A stretch of 64,000 bases of DNA, from positions 496,001-560,000 of the forward strand of contig CALOBN010000003.1 in the NCBI GenBank assembly GCA_942491555.1, given 5' to 3'. The DNA is from Marinihelvus sp942491555. Its GTDB lineage: Bacteria; Pseudomonadota; Gammaproteobacteria; Xanthomonadales; SZUA-36. The notes beneath the pieces were generated by a model that saw only the letters and a program-made list of their open reading frames with translations, was not told the origin of the DNA and did not search any database. Shown here in pieces: positions 43,054 to 51,847 of this stretch (positions are counted from its first letter, which is position 1; the number at the start of each line of letters is the position of its first letter). Both the position numbers and the translations under genes were made by a program.

Positions 43054-43872
43054 TCAAAAAGCGTCCCACACCGGGCTAACGCCATGCGGCAATTCAGGCG
43101 CGCGGCCCAACTCGGACCACGGCGCACCCGGAGCATGAAAGTCAGAACCGCGGGAGGCCAGCAGTTGCAGTTCGCGACACAGACTCCCCATATCCCGGGT
43201 GCGTTGTTCCAGCTGGTTACCTGACACCACCTCAAGGCCCTGGCCGCCCGCCGCCACAAAGTCGTTCAACAGGCGCTTGAGTTTGCTGCGGGTCAGCCGG
43301 TATTTAAGCGGATGTGCCAAAACAGCAATGCCGCCCGCATCCCTGATCCAGGTAATCACCTCGGGCAACTGCGCCCAATGCTGACGCACATCACCGGCTT
43401 TACCGTCACCAAGGTATTTTTTAAAGGCCGTCTCTACCGAGTCGACATGCCCGGCAGCGACCAGGTGATGCGCGAAATGCGGACGACCGATCATGCCATC
43501 CTCAGCCAGCGCCATGGCCCCATCAAAACAGTCCCGCATACCCTGGCGGGCCAGGTTGTCGCCAATTTGAACGGCACGCTCCAGACGGGCATTGGTTTGC
43601 CGGTCGACGCCGTCCCTGATTGATGCACTCCCGGGATCAATATTCAGACCAACGATGTGAATGCCTGTGGCATACCATCGGGTCGACAACTCGATTCCCG
43701 CCACGATGTTAATGGCCTGATCACGACCTGGCAGCTGATCATAAGCCGCAACCGTGTCGTGATCGGTGATGGAGATTGTCGTAACACCCTGTTCCAGTGC
43801 CCTGGCCAGGAGATCGGCAGGACTTAGCGCGCCATCGGAACAGGTGCTGTGGGTATGCAGGTCAAAATTCAT
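43054..43872 (-). CDS. PHP-domain phosphoesterase (RNase AM/YciV family)
   Basis: 272 residues. The PHP N-terminus FDLHTHSTCSDGALSPADLLARA carries the first metal ligands HTH, followed by TISITDHDTVAAYDQLP (TDHD), VAGIELSTRWY, GRPHFAHHLVAAGH, IAVLAHPLKYRLTR and LLASRGSDFHAPGAPWSELG, so all PHP metal motifs are present. YciV-like enzymes remove phosphate from 3',5'-nucleoside bisphosphates or act as 5'-3' exoribonucleases on short RNA and rRNA ends. Full family length. Cytosolic. The C-terminal SELGRAPELPHGVSPVWDAF is typical. Confidence 0.94.
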   Translation of the reverse strand: MNFDLHTHSTCSDGALSPADLLARALEQGVTTISITDHDTVAAYDQLPGRDQAINIVAGIELSTRWYATGIHIVGLNIDPGSASIRDGVDRQTNARLERAVQIGDNLARQGMRDCFDGAMALAEDGMIGRPHFAHHLVAAGHVDSVETAFKKYLGDGKAGDVRQHWAQLPEVITWIRDAGGIAVLAHPLKYRLTRSKLKRLLNDFVAAGGQGLEVVSGNQLEQRTRDMGSLCRELQLLASRGSDFHAPGAPWSELGRAPELPHGVSPVWDAF

Positions 43873-43977
43873 GGTAAACCGCGAACCGTCAAAGACGAGA
43901 ATTCATATTGTAAGTGATCGGCTGTATACCCGGCGTCGGCATCAGGCCCGGTGTGCTCAGCGATGGGGCCGGGTTCG

Positions 43978-44019
43978 GGGTCTGCTACTCTGGGTCTGCT
44001 ACTCTGGGTCCGCTACTCC
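43978..44019. repeat. 14-bp tandem repeat, three copies
   Basis: Unit GGGTCTGCTACTCT occurs twice exactly and a third time with two changes, GGGTCCGCTACTCC. It lies in the 215-base gap between the PHP gene and the S4 protein gene. No protein is encoded. Could be a slipped-strand variable spacer upstream of the S4 gene. Confidence 0.9.
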
Positions 44020-44087
44020 GGCACTTGACTCTGACCCCTTCCCTGTTGAAATGTGAGGTTGAGATCTGACGCCGGAAACTGAATGCC

Positions 44088-44300
44088 ATGACAATTATCG
44101 AAATAAACCGCGAGCCGGTTGAACTGTACAAGGTTCTTAAATTTGAGGGCCTGGCTGCCAGTGGTGGCGAAGCGAAGCAACTGGTCGCTGAAGGATTCGT
44201 CGAGGTCAATGGTGTTGTTGAAACCCGCAAACGCCGCAAGCTCGTGCAGGGCGATCAAATCGGTTTTGACAACCGGTTGTTCACTCTAGAACGAATTTGA
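44088..44300 (+). CDS. YbcJ-like S4 RNA-binding protein
   Basis: 70 residues, one S4 domain: VELYKVLKFEGLAASGGEAKQLVAEGFVEVNGVVETRKRRKLVQGDQIGF. The S4 alpha-L motif (small helix-turn with G.V.VNG..et.r...l..GD.v) is complete. YbcJ-type proteins of this size bind structured RNA; the specific target is not known. ATG placed ~46 bases after the ...CCCTTCCCTG stretch; no rival start in frame. It stands alone after the tandem repeat. Confidence 0.93.
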   Translation: MTIIEINREPVELYKVLKFEGLAASGGEAKQLVAEGFVEVNGVVETRKRRKLVQGDQIGFDNRLFTLERI

Positions 44301-44484
44301 ACCGGTGCGGCACCATCTACAACATCAGGGGTCAACATCCGGCACCGGTTTTGTGCTTGAGTGTGTTCAGTACGGGAGCTACGCTGCACCGGGCCCGGAC
44401 GGCTTTTACGGGCCCGATGTATTGGGCCTCCGGGGCTCGTGTCCCTTTAACCTTCAATGACCCCCAGACATTACCATCGGGATT

Positions 44485-45381
44485 ATGATCAAGCGGCTTA
44501 TTTCACGGTTAAAAATACCCGGAGTAACAAGGGCCATGAGTCCTCAGTCGGTCCTGGTGTTGGGTATGCACCGCAGTGGAACGAGCTGTCTGACCGGTAT
44601 TCTTGCCGAGGTTGGCTTTCATCTCGGTGATGTCAGGCAGCATACCCGGGGAAATCCAAAGGGCAACCAGGAGATTCCCAGGGTATGGCAGCTGAACAAC
44701 AAACTCCTGGCGCACAACGACGCAGAGTGGACACGTCCTGTCGTCATCCGGGAATGGCTGCCCGAGCACGAACAGCAACGCGATGAGATCTTGTCTCAAT
44801 TGACAAAGGCCAAACGCTGGGCGCTTAAAGACCCGCGCACACTGTTTACCCTCGAGTTCTGGGAAGCCGGCCTGACATCCCCGCCAGTGCTGCTTGGGAC
44901 CTATCGGCACCCAACAGCGGTGACGCGATCATTACTGTCAAGGGATCCCCTGGATGAGACCATTTCCCTGGAACTCTGGAAACGCTACAACTACCAGCTT
45001 CTGGAACACTGTTGCACAGCAAATGTCATGCTGGTCTGTTTTGATGATGAGCCGGATACTTACCTTGGGAACATCCGCAATCTCCTGGGCAAGCTGGGCA
45101 TCGAAACACCGGACACGCTGGAGTTTTTTGATGACCAGTACCGCAACAACACCGATTTGGACACCTTCCCCGACGAGGAATCAGAAGTTCTCTACCGTGC
45201 CCTGGGGCTGGCAGCGCAGGGCGATACGGAACAGGCGAAACAGCATGTTGAACATTACCGGGAGACCGGCCGGTTATTGGAAATCATCCCGACGGACAGG
45301 TCTGTGGGTGAGCCACCGCCGCAAACGCTGTCCGCCAGAATTCGGGGTTTTTTCAGCGCCTCGCATGGCCAGACTGACTGA
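44485..45381 (+). CDS. Sulfotransferase-like protein
   Basis: 298 residues. The N-terminal VLVLGMHRSGTSCLTGILAE is the 5'-phosphosulfate-binding loop (R.GTS) of sulfotransferase-fold enzymes, and RHPTAVTRSLLSRD resembles the 3'-phosphate-binding strand R.P.dv..S. A helical C-terminus (EQAKQHVEHYRETGRLLEII) ends in a basic amphipathic stretch. Members transfer sulfate from PAPS to sugars, lipids or peptides. No PAPS-synthesis genes are in the window. Next on the strand is the PAP2-DUF368 gene, 129 bases away. The same fold is also used by related nucleotide-binding proteins without sulfotransferase activity. Confidence 0.8.
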   Translation: MIKRLISRLKIPGVTRAMSPQSVLVLGMHRSGTSCLTGILAEVGFHLGDVRQHTRGNPKGNQEIPRVWQLNNKLLAHNDAEWTRPVVIREWLPEHEQQRDEILSQLTKAKRWALKDPRTLFTLEFWEAGLTSPPVLLGTYRHPTAVTRSLLSRDPLDETISLELWKRYNYQLLEHCCTANVMLVCFDDEPDTYLGNIRNLLGKLGIETPDTLEFFDDQYRNNTDLDTFPDEESEVLYRALGLAAQGDTEQAKQHVEHYRETGRLLEIIPTDRSVGEPPPQTLSARIRGFFSASHGQTD

Positions 45382-45440
45382 ACCAGTCTGCACCCGTGCA
45401 ACAGACAGGCATGTGTCGCGTTGCGAGCGATAAACCGCCT

Positions 45441-45446
45441 TATAAT
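45441..45446 (+). promoter_or_regulatory. -10-like TATAAT upstream of the PAP2-DUF368 gene
   Basis: Perfect TATAAT 64 bases before the ATG at 45510, in the 128-base gap after the sulfotransferase-like gene. A good -35 at standard spacing is not evident (TTGCGA is 14 bases upstream). Confidence 0.3.
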
Positions 45447-45509
45447 TCGCGCTAATCAAAATCGCACAGGCCAGCCGGCCGGCCTTAGTTGCCTCGAAGC
45501 ACCCGGTCA

Positions 45510-47225
45510 ATGTTGAAAATGCCCATGAATTCAGATCAGCGCAACACCGATTGGCACCCCTTTGCTCTCATCGGCGGCAATGCGCTCGCCCTGCTGCTCA
45601 TGGCAAGCTGGTACAGCGCGTGGGGACAGGCCTTCTGGGCACCTCTTGATGATTGGGTTTTTTATACCCTTAACGGCAGTCTTGCGCATGGTTCTGCCTG
45701 GCAAACGTTCTGGGCAGTGGCCAACACCAAGCGTTTCGACTACGCCTCGGCGCTGCTCATATTATCCCTGTTCAGTGTGCACGTCCTGAACGGTAACCGG
45801 CAGCAGATTATCCAGCGGACGGCTTCCGGGATTCTTATCCTGTTGGCGGTGGCGCTGACCATCCAGGTCTCCAAGAATTTCCTTGATTATGGTCGCCCCG
45901 GTCCATCAACGACGCTGGAGCCATCGATCCTTCTGAGCCAACTGGTTTCGGGGTTTGAATTCAAGGACACGTCTGGCAATAGCTTTCCGGGCGACCATGG
46001 CATTGCGCTGATCATGTTCACGAGCCTTTTATGGTTCTTTGCCGGCCGCACCTACGGCATCATCATGGCGCTGATTGCCGCCTTCCTTATGCTGCCCCGG
46101 ATGGTGGTTGGCGCACATTGGCTCACCGACAACCTGGTGGGTGCCACCTACATCAGCCTGTTTGCGCTGAGCTGGCTGTTAGCGACCCCCGCGCATGCCA
46201 GGCTGGTTCGTTGGTTTACCGTTCCGGTGGAGAAGATATTCGATTTGGGAGAGCGTTTGCTTTCATTTATCAGCCCCAGCCAGGAGCAACTCAACTCCGA
46301 CCTGGCCAGGGCACCTTTGACGGTCGGCAAGGGGTTTTGCATGGGCAGCGCAGACATCATTCCCGGCGTCAGCGGCGGCACCATGGCCTTGATACTGGGT
46401 ATCTATGAGCGCTTACTCACGGCGATCCGGTCGTTCGATATCGCCTGGATCAAAGCGCTCCTGCGGTTTGATATCAAGGATTCCCTGGGTCGTAATGATC
46501 TCCTGTTCCTGGCGCCGCTGGGCTTTGGGATCATTGCTGCCATCCTGTTTTTTACCCGCATCGTGCCACTGCCCAGCCTTATCCTGACGCATCCGGAACT
46601 CATCTATGGTCTGTTTTTCGGCCTGATCGCCGCCTCGGTCATCGTCCTGATGCGGCAGGTGACACATTTCGGACCGAAACAGCTGGGGATTGCATTATTG
46701 GGGGTTGCACTGGGCTACCTGGTCGTCACCCTGGTGCCCGTGGATACCCCGTCGGACCCGTGGTTTATCTTTGTTTGTGGCTTTATTGCGATCAGTGCAA
46801 TGTTACTCCCTGGTATTTCCGGTTCATTCATCCTGCTGATCCTGGGCCAGTATGCCTACATTGTTAACGCACTCGGCTCGTTCAATATTGCCGTGATTGC
46901 GACGTTTGGGGCAGGTGCGGTGACCGGACTGGTGGTGTTTTCACGCACCATCGTCTGGCTGCTGAAGCACTATCACCAGACCACACTGCTGGTGATCAAG
47001 GGCATCCTGATCGGTTCTTTGTGGATTATCTGGCCCTTCCAGGAGCGCATCTATGAGACGGTCCGTGGCAAGCAAAAGCTGGTAGCCGCCCATCCGGTAA
47101 TACCGGAAACCATGAACGGACTGGTGTTCGCGTCCCTTGCGATGATGGTCGCAGGGTTTGTCCTCGTGCTGCTCATCAGCCACTTCGCAGATCGCCAGCT
47201 TGCAGCGGGGCATGGCCGCTCCTAG
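45510..47225 (+). CDS. PAP2 phosphatase fused to DUF368 (PopT-type) undecaprenyl-phosphate flippase
   Basis: 571 residues from the ATG at 45510 (45519 and 45525 are rivals). First part (1-~240): a PAP2 membrane phosphatase with all three motifs, KNFLDYGRP (Kx6RP, Lys about 122), FPGDH (PSGH-type, His about 163) and PRMVVGAHWLTD (Rx5Hx3D, Arg about 197, His about 203, Asp about 207). Second part (~265-571): DUF368, with GKGFCMGSADIIPGVSGGTM and the repeat MLLPGISGSFILLILGQYA, multiple helices. PAP2 enzymes such as PgpB dephosphorylate undecaprenyl pyrophosphate at the periplasmic face; DUF368 proteins recycle undecaprenyl phosphate inward. The fusion would pair both steps. A lipid A phosphatase activity is the alternative. 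Confidence 0.9.
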   Translation: MLKMPMNSDQRNTDWHPFALIGGNALALLLMASWYSAWGQAFWAPLDDWVFYTLNGSLAHGSAWQTFWAVANTKRFDYASALLILSLFSVHVLNGNRQQIIQRTASGILILLAVALTIQVSKNFLDYGRPGPSTTLEPSILLSQLVSGFEFKDTSGNSFPGDHGIALIMFTSLLWFFAGRTYGIIMALIAAFLMLPRMVVGAHWLTDNLVGATYISLFALSWLLATPAHARLVRWFTVPVEKIFDLGERLLSFISPSQEQLNSDLARAPLTVGKGFCMGSADIIPGVSGGTMALILGIYERLLTAIRSFDIAWIKALLRFDIKDSLGRNDLLFLAPLGFGIIAAILFFTRIVPLPSLILTHPELIYGLFFGLIAASVIVLMRQVTHFGPKQLGIALLGVALGYLVVTLVPVDTPSDPWFIFVCGFIAISAMLLPGISGSFILLILGQYAYIVNALGSFNIAVIATFGAGAVTGLVVFSRTIVWLLKHYHQTTLLVIKGILIGSLWIIWPFQERIYETVRGKQKLVAAHPVIPETMNGLVFASLAMMVAGFVLVLLISHFADRQLAAGHGRS

Positions 47226-47268
47226 CGACTGTGCCATGTCATCAACTCCGCCCTGACTGCCGGCATTG

Positions 47269-49458
47269 CTAGAGATCCCGTGCCAGCTCCAGGAGTCGAC
47301 CAAGAATAGACTGGACATTGAACGTATCGATCCCGCCTGCCGGTTCATTGGCCATACCAATGACGACCACCGGCGGCTCTCCCTCACGCTCCAGCATAAA
47401 TGCGTGGGTCAACACCAGTAAGCCGTTGGTCCCAGACCCCAGGCTGCCGCCTTTGTACCACACCCTGTCCCAGTGCTCGCGGACATTCGGCTGAGCTGCC
47501 TGGGCCTGCAGGGCGCGTTCGACCAGTAGCGCCTCATCGGATCCCGGCTCATGCAGACGATGCCTTGCGAAGGCTCCACAAACGTCCATCGGACTGGCCT
47601 GCCAGGACCCGTCAATAAACAGCGACACATTGTTAAATCCGCCGCCACTGTTGTCCCGGGAACCTAATGGAACAATGCGGTTATTGAGAAAACTCCTTTG
47701 AAAAGACTCTGTCCCATTGACATAGCTCAGTGCATCAGCGAGAGAGAAAGAAAAGAAAAGATGAAACTGCTCGCTAATCCCCAATTGTGGCGCCATCAGA
47801 TCGGGCGAACTGTGCCCGTATTCGGCATGCAGGCCATTAAAACGGTCGCGGCCGGCCAGCCCCAGCAACATGTCTGTGGCCGTGTTGTCGCTGACTCCGA
47901 GCATCAGCGTTGACAGTTGGTCAATACTCATCGCGGTGCCGGCCGGTTGGCTGTACAACGGCCCGCCGTTGACCTGCTTGCTGCCATCAAGAGGGACCAC
48001 CTGGTCATGACGCAATGAACCGTCTTTGATCGCTTCGGCGACACCTCCCAGAACCCAGATCTTGAAGACCGAAGCCGTGGCGCGCAGTGTGCCCTCCCCT
48101 CGCCCAAACACCGGCTGACACTGGTTGTTGCTGTCAATCTGCGCAACCAGGATGGAGGACTGACTTGCAATGGCATCAAAGGCATCGGCCGCCTGCGCGA
48201 AGCTCAGATTGGCATCACGGGCAAAAACCGTTGAACCCATTCCGCCCTGCCCAAAAGGAAACACGCCCAGGTTATTGATCTTGCCATCCCCCAGATCCAC
48301 ACCCAGGACAAGAAACGCGTCGTTATTGTTCTGGCCATTAATAATGCCGGTAAACTCAATAGGCGTCATGCCTATCGGATCGATCAGGCGGGCCCGGGGA
48401 TAGTTGCCTCTGGCGTCCTGCAGCAACGTCCGGGTAGCCGCGATACTGTTTTGTGCCAGCCACGTGGCGGAAAACTGCTGATTGATCATGGCGTCGGTAA
48501 TCTCGCCGCTACTGGCGAGTTGGCCGAGAAACCATTGGAGCTGGCGGCCCGCCAGGTGGTCAGGGATATCTGCTTCTCCGTCAACGATCGGGTAAAGATT
48601 GGTCAAAGTCGGGTCTTCGCACCTGTTCGGCCCAATGCCGATGAGTTGTCTCAGATCGAAACGGATCTCTGAAAAATCTGCCGGGTCGGTGCTTTCAAAC
48701 TCGACATAACCGCCTGTACAGCTGAGCCCGAGTCGAGCTGTCCCGACCGGATCCCGGCTGACGTCCGCCGGGTCGAAATTGGGACCGAATCGTCCACCCA
48801 CCGGCTGCAGCATGTTGAGCGGGAAACTGCCCTGTGTCGCGGAATTTTCTCCGACAGCGACCATCCAGGCCTGGTTGCCTTCGATGTCATAGGTAAACCA
48901 GTAAGCGACCTGTCCTCCGTTGGGAAGAATCTCGAGGACGAAGCCCTCCCCGGACCGCGTCGGGTCGTACCATGAGCCGCTTTTTCGCGGGACATTGAAC
49001 TGCGCAGAACTGGCGACCTCCACGGGCCGGGTAAGCCGCTGAATGGACTGTGTGCCATCCACGCCATTGATGGTGTATTGCGCCGTTCCGGTTTCGTCGT
49101 CGTCAAACAACAGGTTCAGCGTACCCGCGTTGACTCGAACAACATCGTCCGGATCAAAAGAGGCACCGAAAACACCACCGTCTGTTATCAGGAGTTCTGC
49201 AACTTCAAGGGTATTACCACTCATCTGACCCACGCCGGTAAACCACCGCTGTTCGCCCAGTTCGTCATAGGTGAACCAATAGATTACGGCGCGCGAGTCA
49301 TCAATGAACTGGACGATAAAACCCTCACCACTATGCGTGGGGTCGTACCAGGATCCGCTGCGGTTTACCGAAGCTGCAGCAAGACTCGTCCACAGAAGAG
49401 CGAGGCTCAGAACTGTAATCGCGACAAGGTGAAATGAGCGAGTCGTCGTTAATTGCAT
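47269..49458 (-). CDS. Exported serine hydrolase (class A beta-lactamase fold) with two SGEGF repeats
   Basis: 729 residues from the ATG at 49458 (signal MQLTTTRSFHLVAITVLSLALL..AAAS). Residues ~33-140 and ~155-270 are two copies of a beta module beginning RSGSWYDPTHSGEGF and KSGSWYDPTRSGEGF, each with an aromatic YWFTYD strand; this module recurs in exported proteins of xanthomonad-like bacteria. The C-terminal ~400 residues are a penicillin-recognising serine hydrolase: TASVFKIWV (SxxK, Ser about 462), GVSDNTATDMLLG (SDN, about 518) and WYKGGSLGSG (KGG in place of KTG, about 667). Whether it hydrolyses beta-lactams or another acyl substrate cannot be told. Convergent with the PAP2-DUF368 gene. 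Confidence 0.85.
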   Translation of the reverse strand: MQLTTTRSFHLVAITVLSLALLWTSLAAASVNRSGSWYDPTHSGEGFIVQFIDDSRAVIYWFTYDELGEQRWFTGVGQMSGNTLEVAELLITDGGVFGASFDPDDVVRVNAGTLNLLFDDDETGTAQYTINGVDGTQSIQRLTRPVEVASSAQFNVPRKSGSWYDPTRSGEGFVLEILPNGGQVAYWFTYDIEGNQAWMVAVGENSATQGSFPLNMLQPVGGRFGPNFDPADVSRDPVGTARLGLSCTGGYVEFESTDPADFSEIRFDLRQLIGIGPNRCEDPTLTNLYPIVDGEADIPDHLAGRQLQWFLGQLASSGEITDAMINQQFSATWLAQNSIAATRTLLQDARGNYPRARLIDPIGMTPIEFTGIINGQNNNDAFLVLGVDLGDGKINNLGVFPFGQGGMGSTVFARDANLSFAQAADAFDAIASQSSILVAQIDSNNQCQPVFGRGEGTLRATASVFKIWVLGGVAEAIKDGSLRHDQVVPLDGSKQVNGGPLYSQPAGTAMSIDQLSTLMLGVSDNTATDMLLGLAGRDRFNGLHAEYGHSSPDLMAPQLGISEQFHLFFSFSLADALSYVNGTESFQRSFLNNRIVPLGSRDNSGGGFNNVSLFIDGSWQASPMDVCGAFARHRLHEPGSDEALLVERALQAQAAQPNVREHWDRVWYKGGSLGSGTNGLLVLTHAFMLEREGEPPVVVIGMANEPAGGIDTFNVQSILGRLLELARDL

Positions 49459-49645
49459 ACTCTTAATCCTCTTGAATGCGGTTGCATCGGCATGTTCATA
49501 CACGCTGGATAACCGGCTGGTATCGAATACTGCGCCTGATGCGCAATTGACAGTATAGGCAAGCTGTCCAGCTTATTCATTGGACCAAGCATCAGCCACG
49601 GCGTAGTGCTACGATTTGGCCCAACCCGGTCAAGAGCGAAAAAGA

Positions 49646-50389
49646 ATGAGAATTGCCGTATTCCTGATTGCTGTGTTGTTATCCCCGTCTTTGTTGGCCC
49701 AGGGATTTGATAATGGCGTCTTATCATCTCAGGTCCCCGGTGGCGAAGGCTGGAGCGGCTTTTACGACTTTCACTTCCTGCTGAGCACCTTCCTGACACT
49801 GTCTCTGGCCGCCGTGCTGGGCGCCGTCATCGGTTATCACCCCAAATTCAACCAGACTGCAGACACGCTCAAAGAAATCGAAGCGCCAAAAGTAGACATC
49901 ATTTACGCCGTGATCGGTGCCCTGATTGGCATCATGGTTGTCAAATACGGGCTGGTAATAGGTTTTGTCCTGTTTGGCATTGGTGGGCTGATTCGCTTCC
50001 GCACGGTCATGCGCTCAGCGAATCTCACCGGTCAGGTTATCCTGGTCACGCTGATCGGTCTTTCCTGCGGCCTCGACCTTCCGCACGTTGCCGTACTGGC
50101 GACCGCTTTTGCCTGGGGCCTGATGTTTCTGCTCGAATCCAAGGTCGTCTTTCGCCTGGATGTACGCGGCTTGCCCAAAGACCAGTTCGCTTCCGCCACT
50201 GATGCCTATCGCAATGCACTGAGGGATAAGGGCTGCCGGATTCTGGGCGAAAGAAAAAACCCTGACAGAGGCCGGGTGCGGTTTGTTCTCAGAATGAGTC
50301 GCAATGCAACCCGTGAGGGTGTTGATGAGGCCCTCGGAAAAGAAATCCACGAATCACTACGCGGTTCTGTGGACTGGGAAATCGACTGA
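49646..50389 (+). CDS. DUF4956/MgtC-like membrane protein
   Basis: 248 residues from the ATG at 49646 (MRIAVFLIAVLLSPSLLAQGF, signal-like). After a lumenal ~25 residues come four helices: FLLSTFLTLSLAAVLGAVIGY, IIYAVIGALIGIMVVKYGLVIGFVLF, ILVTLIGLSCGLDLPHVAVLATAF. GIGGLIRFRTVMRSANLTGQVI matches the 'IRFR...' segment of DUF4956 and MgtC-type proteins. A soluble C-terminal domain of ~80 residues (RLDVRGLPKDQFASAT, then RVRFVLRMSRNATREGVDEAL) looks ferredoxin-like. No enzyme site is seen. Faces the NodT gene tail to tail, 15 bases apart. Function unknown. Confidence 0.7.
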   Translation: MRIAVFLIAVLLSPSLLAQGFDNGVLSSQVPGGEGWSGFYDFHFLLSTFLTLSLAAVLGAVIGYHPKFNQTADTLKEIEAPKVDIIYAVIGALIGIMVVKYGLVIGFVLFGIGGLIRFRTVMRSANLTGQVILVTLIGLSCGLDLPHVAVLATAFAWGLMFLLESKVVFRLDVRGLPKDQFASATDAYRNALRDKGCRILGERKNPDRGRVRFVLRMSRNATREGVDEALGKEIHESLRGSVDWEID

Positions 50390-50404
50390 GCACATCAATT
50401 TCGG

Positions 50405-51847
50405 CTAGGGCGTAACTCCGTCATCTGCCGGCTGCAGCGCTGCCAGGTCTGCCGCCGGCACCTCGTCAAAGCTTCCGCCCAGCACCAGGTACAGCTGAAC
50501 CCGATTCACGGCCTGCGAGGCACGCAAGCGCGCCAGTTTAGAGGCCGTCTCCAGCGATTCCATTTGCAGCTGTGCGACCCAGAGCAGATCACGGGCGCCC
50601 GCCTGGTATTGCAGGGTAGCGATCTCAGCCGCGCGCTCACGGTTTTTCAGAGCGGTTTCCTCATACGGAATACGCTTGGCAAGCAGACGGTCATTGGCCA
50701 GCGCATTTTCCACTTCCGCAAAGGCATCCAGCACCGTGGCGCCATAACTCGCGATTGCCAGCGCCTCCTGTGCGGTGGCGATTTTTACCCTTGCACGCAG
50801 CGCGCCCCCCTCATAAATGGGGATCGAAATGCCCACGTCTGCAGTTGCCAGCAACGGGTTTAACTGTGCAACGGACAGGAACTGATCATCCAGCCGCCCG
50901 CCCAGAAGTGACACGGAAATACTTGGCAACAAGGCCAGCTCTGCCGCCTCTTCACGTCGAAAGGCCTCAAGCACGGAACGTTCGGCAGCTACGATATCAG
51001 GGCGCCGGTCGAGCAGAGCCATCGGAATGCTGGCAGGAGCAGCCGGCGGCAGCCGAGGATAATCCGAGGCAATAGCAATCTCGGCGGCAGGATAACGACC
51101 CAGCAAAACCTCAAGACTACGACGTGCTTCCCCGTAAGACTGCAACACACCTTCCAGATCACTCTGGGCGGCTGCCAGTTTCGCGCTCACGTCGGCGACA
51201 TCCAGGTCTGTTCCCTTGCCGGATGTCTGCCGGGCTTGCACCAGTCCCTGCAAATCCGTAAATACCCTTACGGCGGTCTCACCCAGCTCAACAAGCTGGC
51301 GGGTCTGAATGGCCAGGAACCAGCTTTTTGCAACGAGTGCGGCAATGGACTGACGGGCATAAGCGTAATCCAGGGCGGTTGCCTCATAGCCTGCCTCCGC
51401 CGCTGCCCGTTGCGCCCTCATGCGGCCCCAGAGATCCAGTTCCCAACCCACACCAATATAGGCTGAGCTGCTGTTATAGCCGGAATCCTGATCATCATCG
51501 CGGGTCGTGCGTGCGCCAAGCTGGCCGCCGACCTGGGGCCGCAACCGACTGCCAACGCGAATCAAGTTCTGCTGTGCAATGCTCACCCGCTCAGCTGCCT
51601 GGCGCAGGTCAAGGTTATTGGCTATGGCCTCGAGGGTGATTGCCTGAAGTTGCGGATCTTCGAAGAGCTTTAGCCAGTCATCAGCTACCGCTGTCGCTTC
51701 AGCCTCAGATTGCCACTGGGCCGGCACCTGCGTGGTATCGGGCAGCGCCTGTTCCAGGACCTCGCTACGTGACGGCGCCTGCTTTAGCGCACAAGCGCTG
51801 AGCGACAGCATCGCGACGATACCGATGACATGAAACGATGTGCGCAT
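50405..51847 (-). CDS. NodT-type outer-membrane efflux channel lipoprotein
   Basis: 480 residues, lipobox MRTSFHVIGIVAMLSLSACALK (Cys about 19). Two TolC/OEP repeats: AITLEAIANNLDLRQAAERVSIAQQNLIRVGSRLRPQVG at 70-110, and the second at about 285-345 (RPDIVAAERSVLEAFRREEAAELALLPSISVSL). Strand AYIGVGWELDLWGRMRAQRAAAEAGYEA is the signature of the family. It would form the outer-membrane duct for the adjacent HlyD-family adaptor. Overlap with that gene is one base, so both are made from one transcript. Confidence 0.94.
   Translation of the reverse strand: MRTSFHVIGIVAMLSLSACALKQAPSRSEVLEQALPDTTQVPAQWQSEAEATAVADDWLKLFEDPQLQAITLEAIANNLDLRQAAERVSIAQQNLIRVGSRLRPQVGGQLGARTTRDDDQDSGYNSSSAYIGVGWELDLWGRMRAQRAAAEAGYEATALDYAYARQSIAALVAKSWFLAIQTRQLVELGETAVRVFTDLQGLVQARQTSGKGTDLDVADVSAKLAAAQSDLEGVLQSYGEARRSLEVLLGRYPAAEIAIASDYPRLPPAAPASIPMALLDRRPDIVAAERSVLEAFRREEAAELALLPSISVSLLGGRLDDQFLSVAQLNPLLATADVGISIPIYEGGALRARVKIATAQEALAIASYGATVLDAFAEVENALANDRLLAKRIPYEETALKNRERAAEIATLQYQAGARDLLWVAQLQMESLETASKLARLRASQAVNRVQLYLVLGGSFDEVPAADLAALQPADDGVTP

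Noticed and set aside
44297..44488. 63-codon frame between S4 protein and sulfotransferase-like gene
   Set aside because: No family, no ribosome site and atypical composition; nothing to support a gene.
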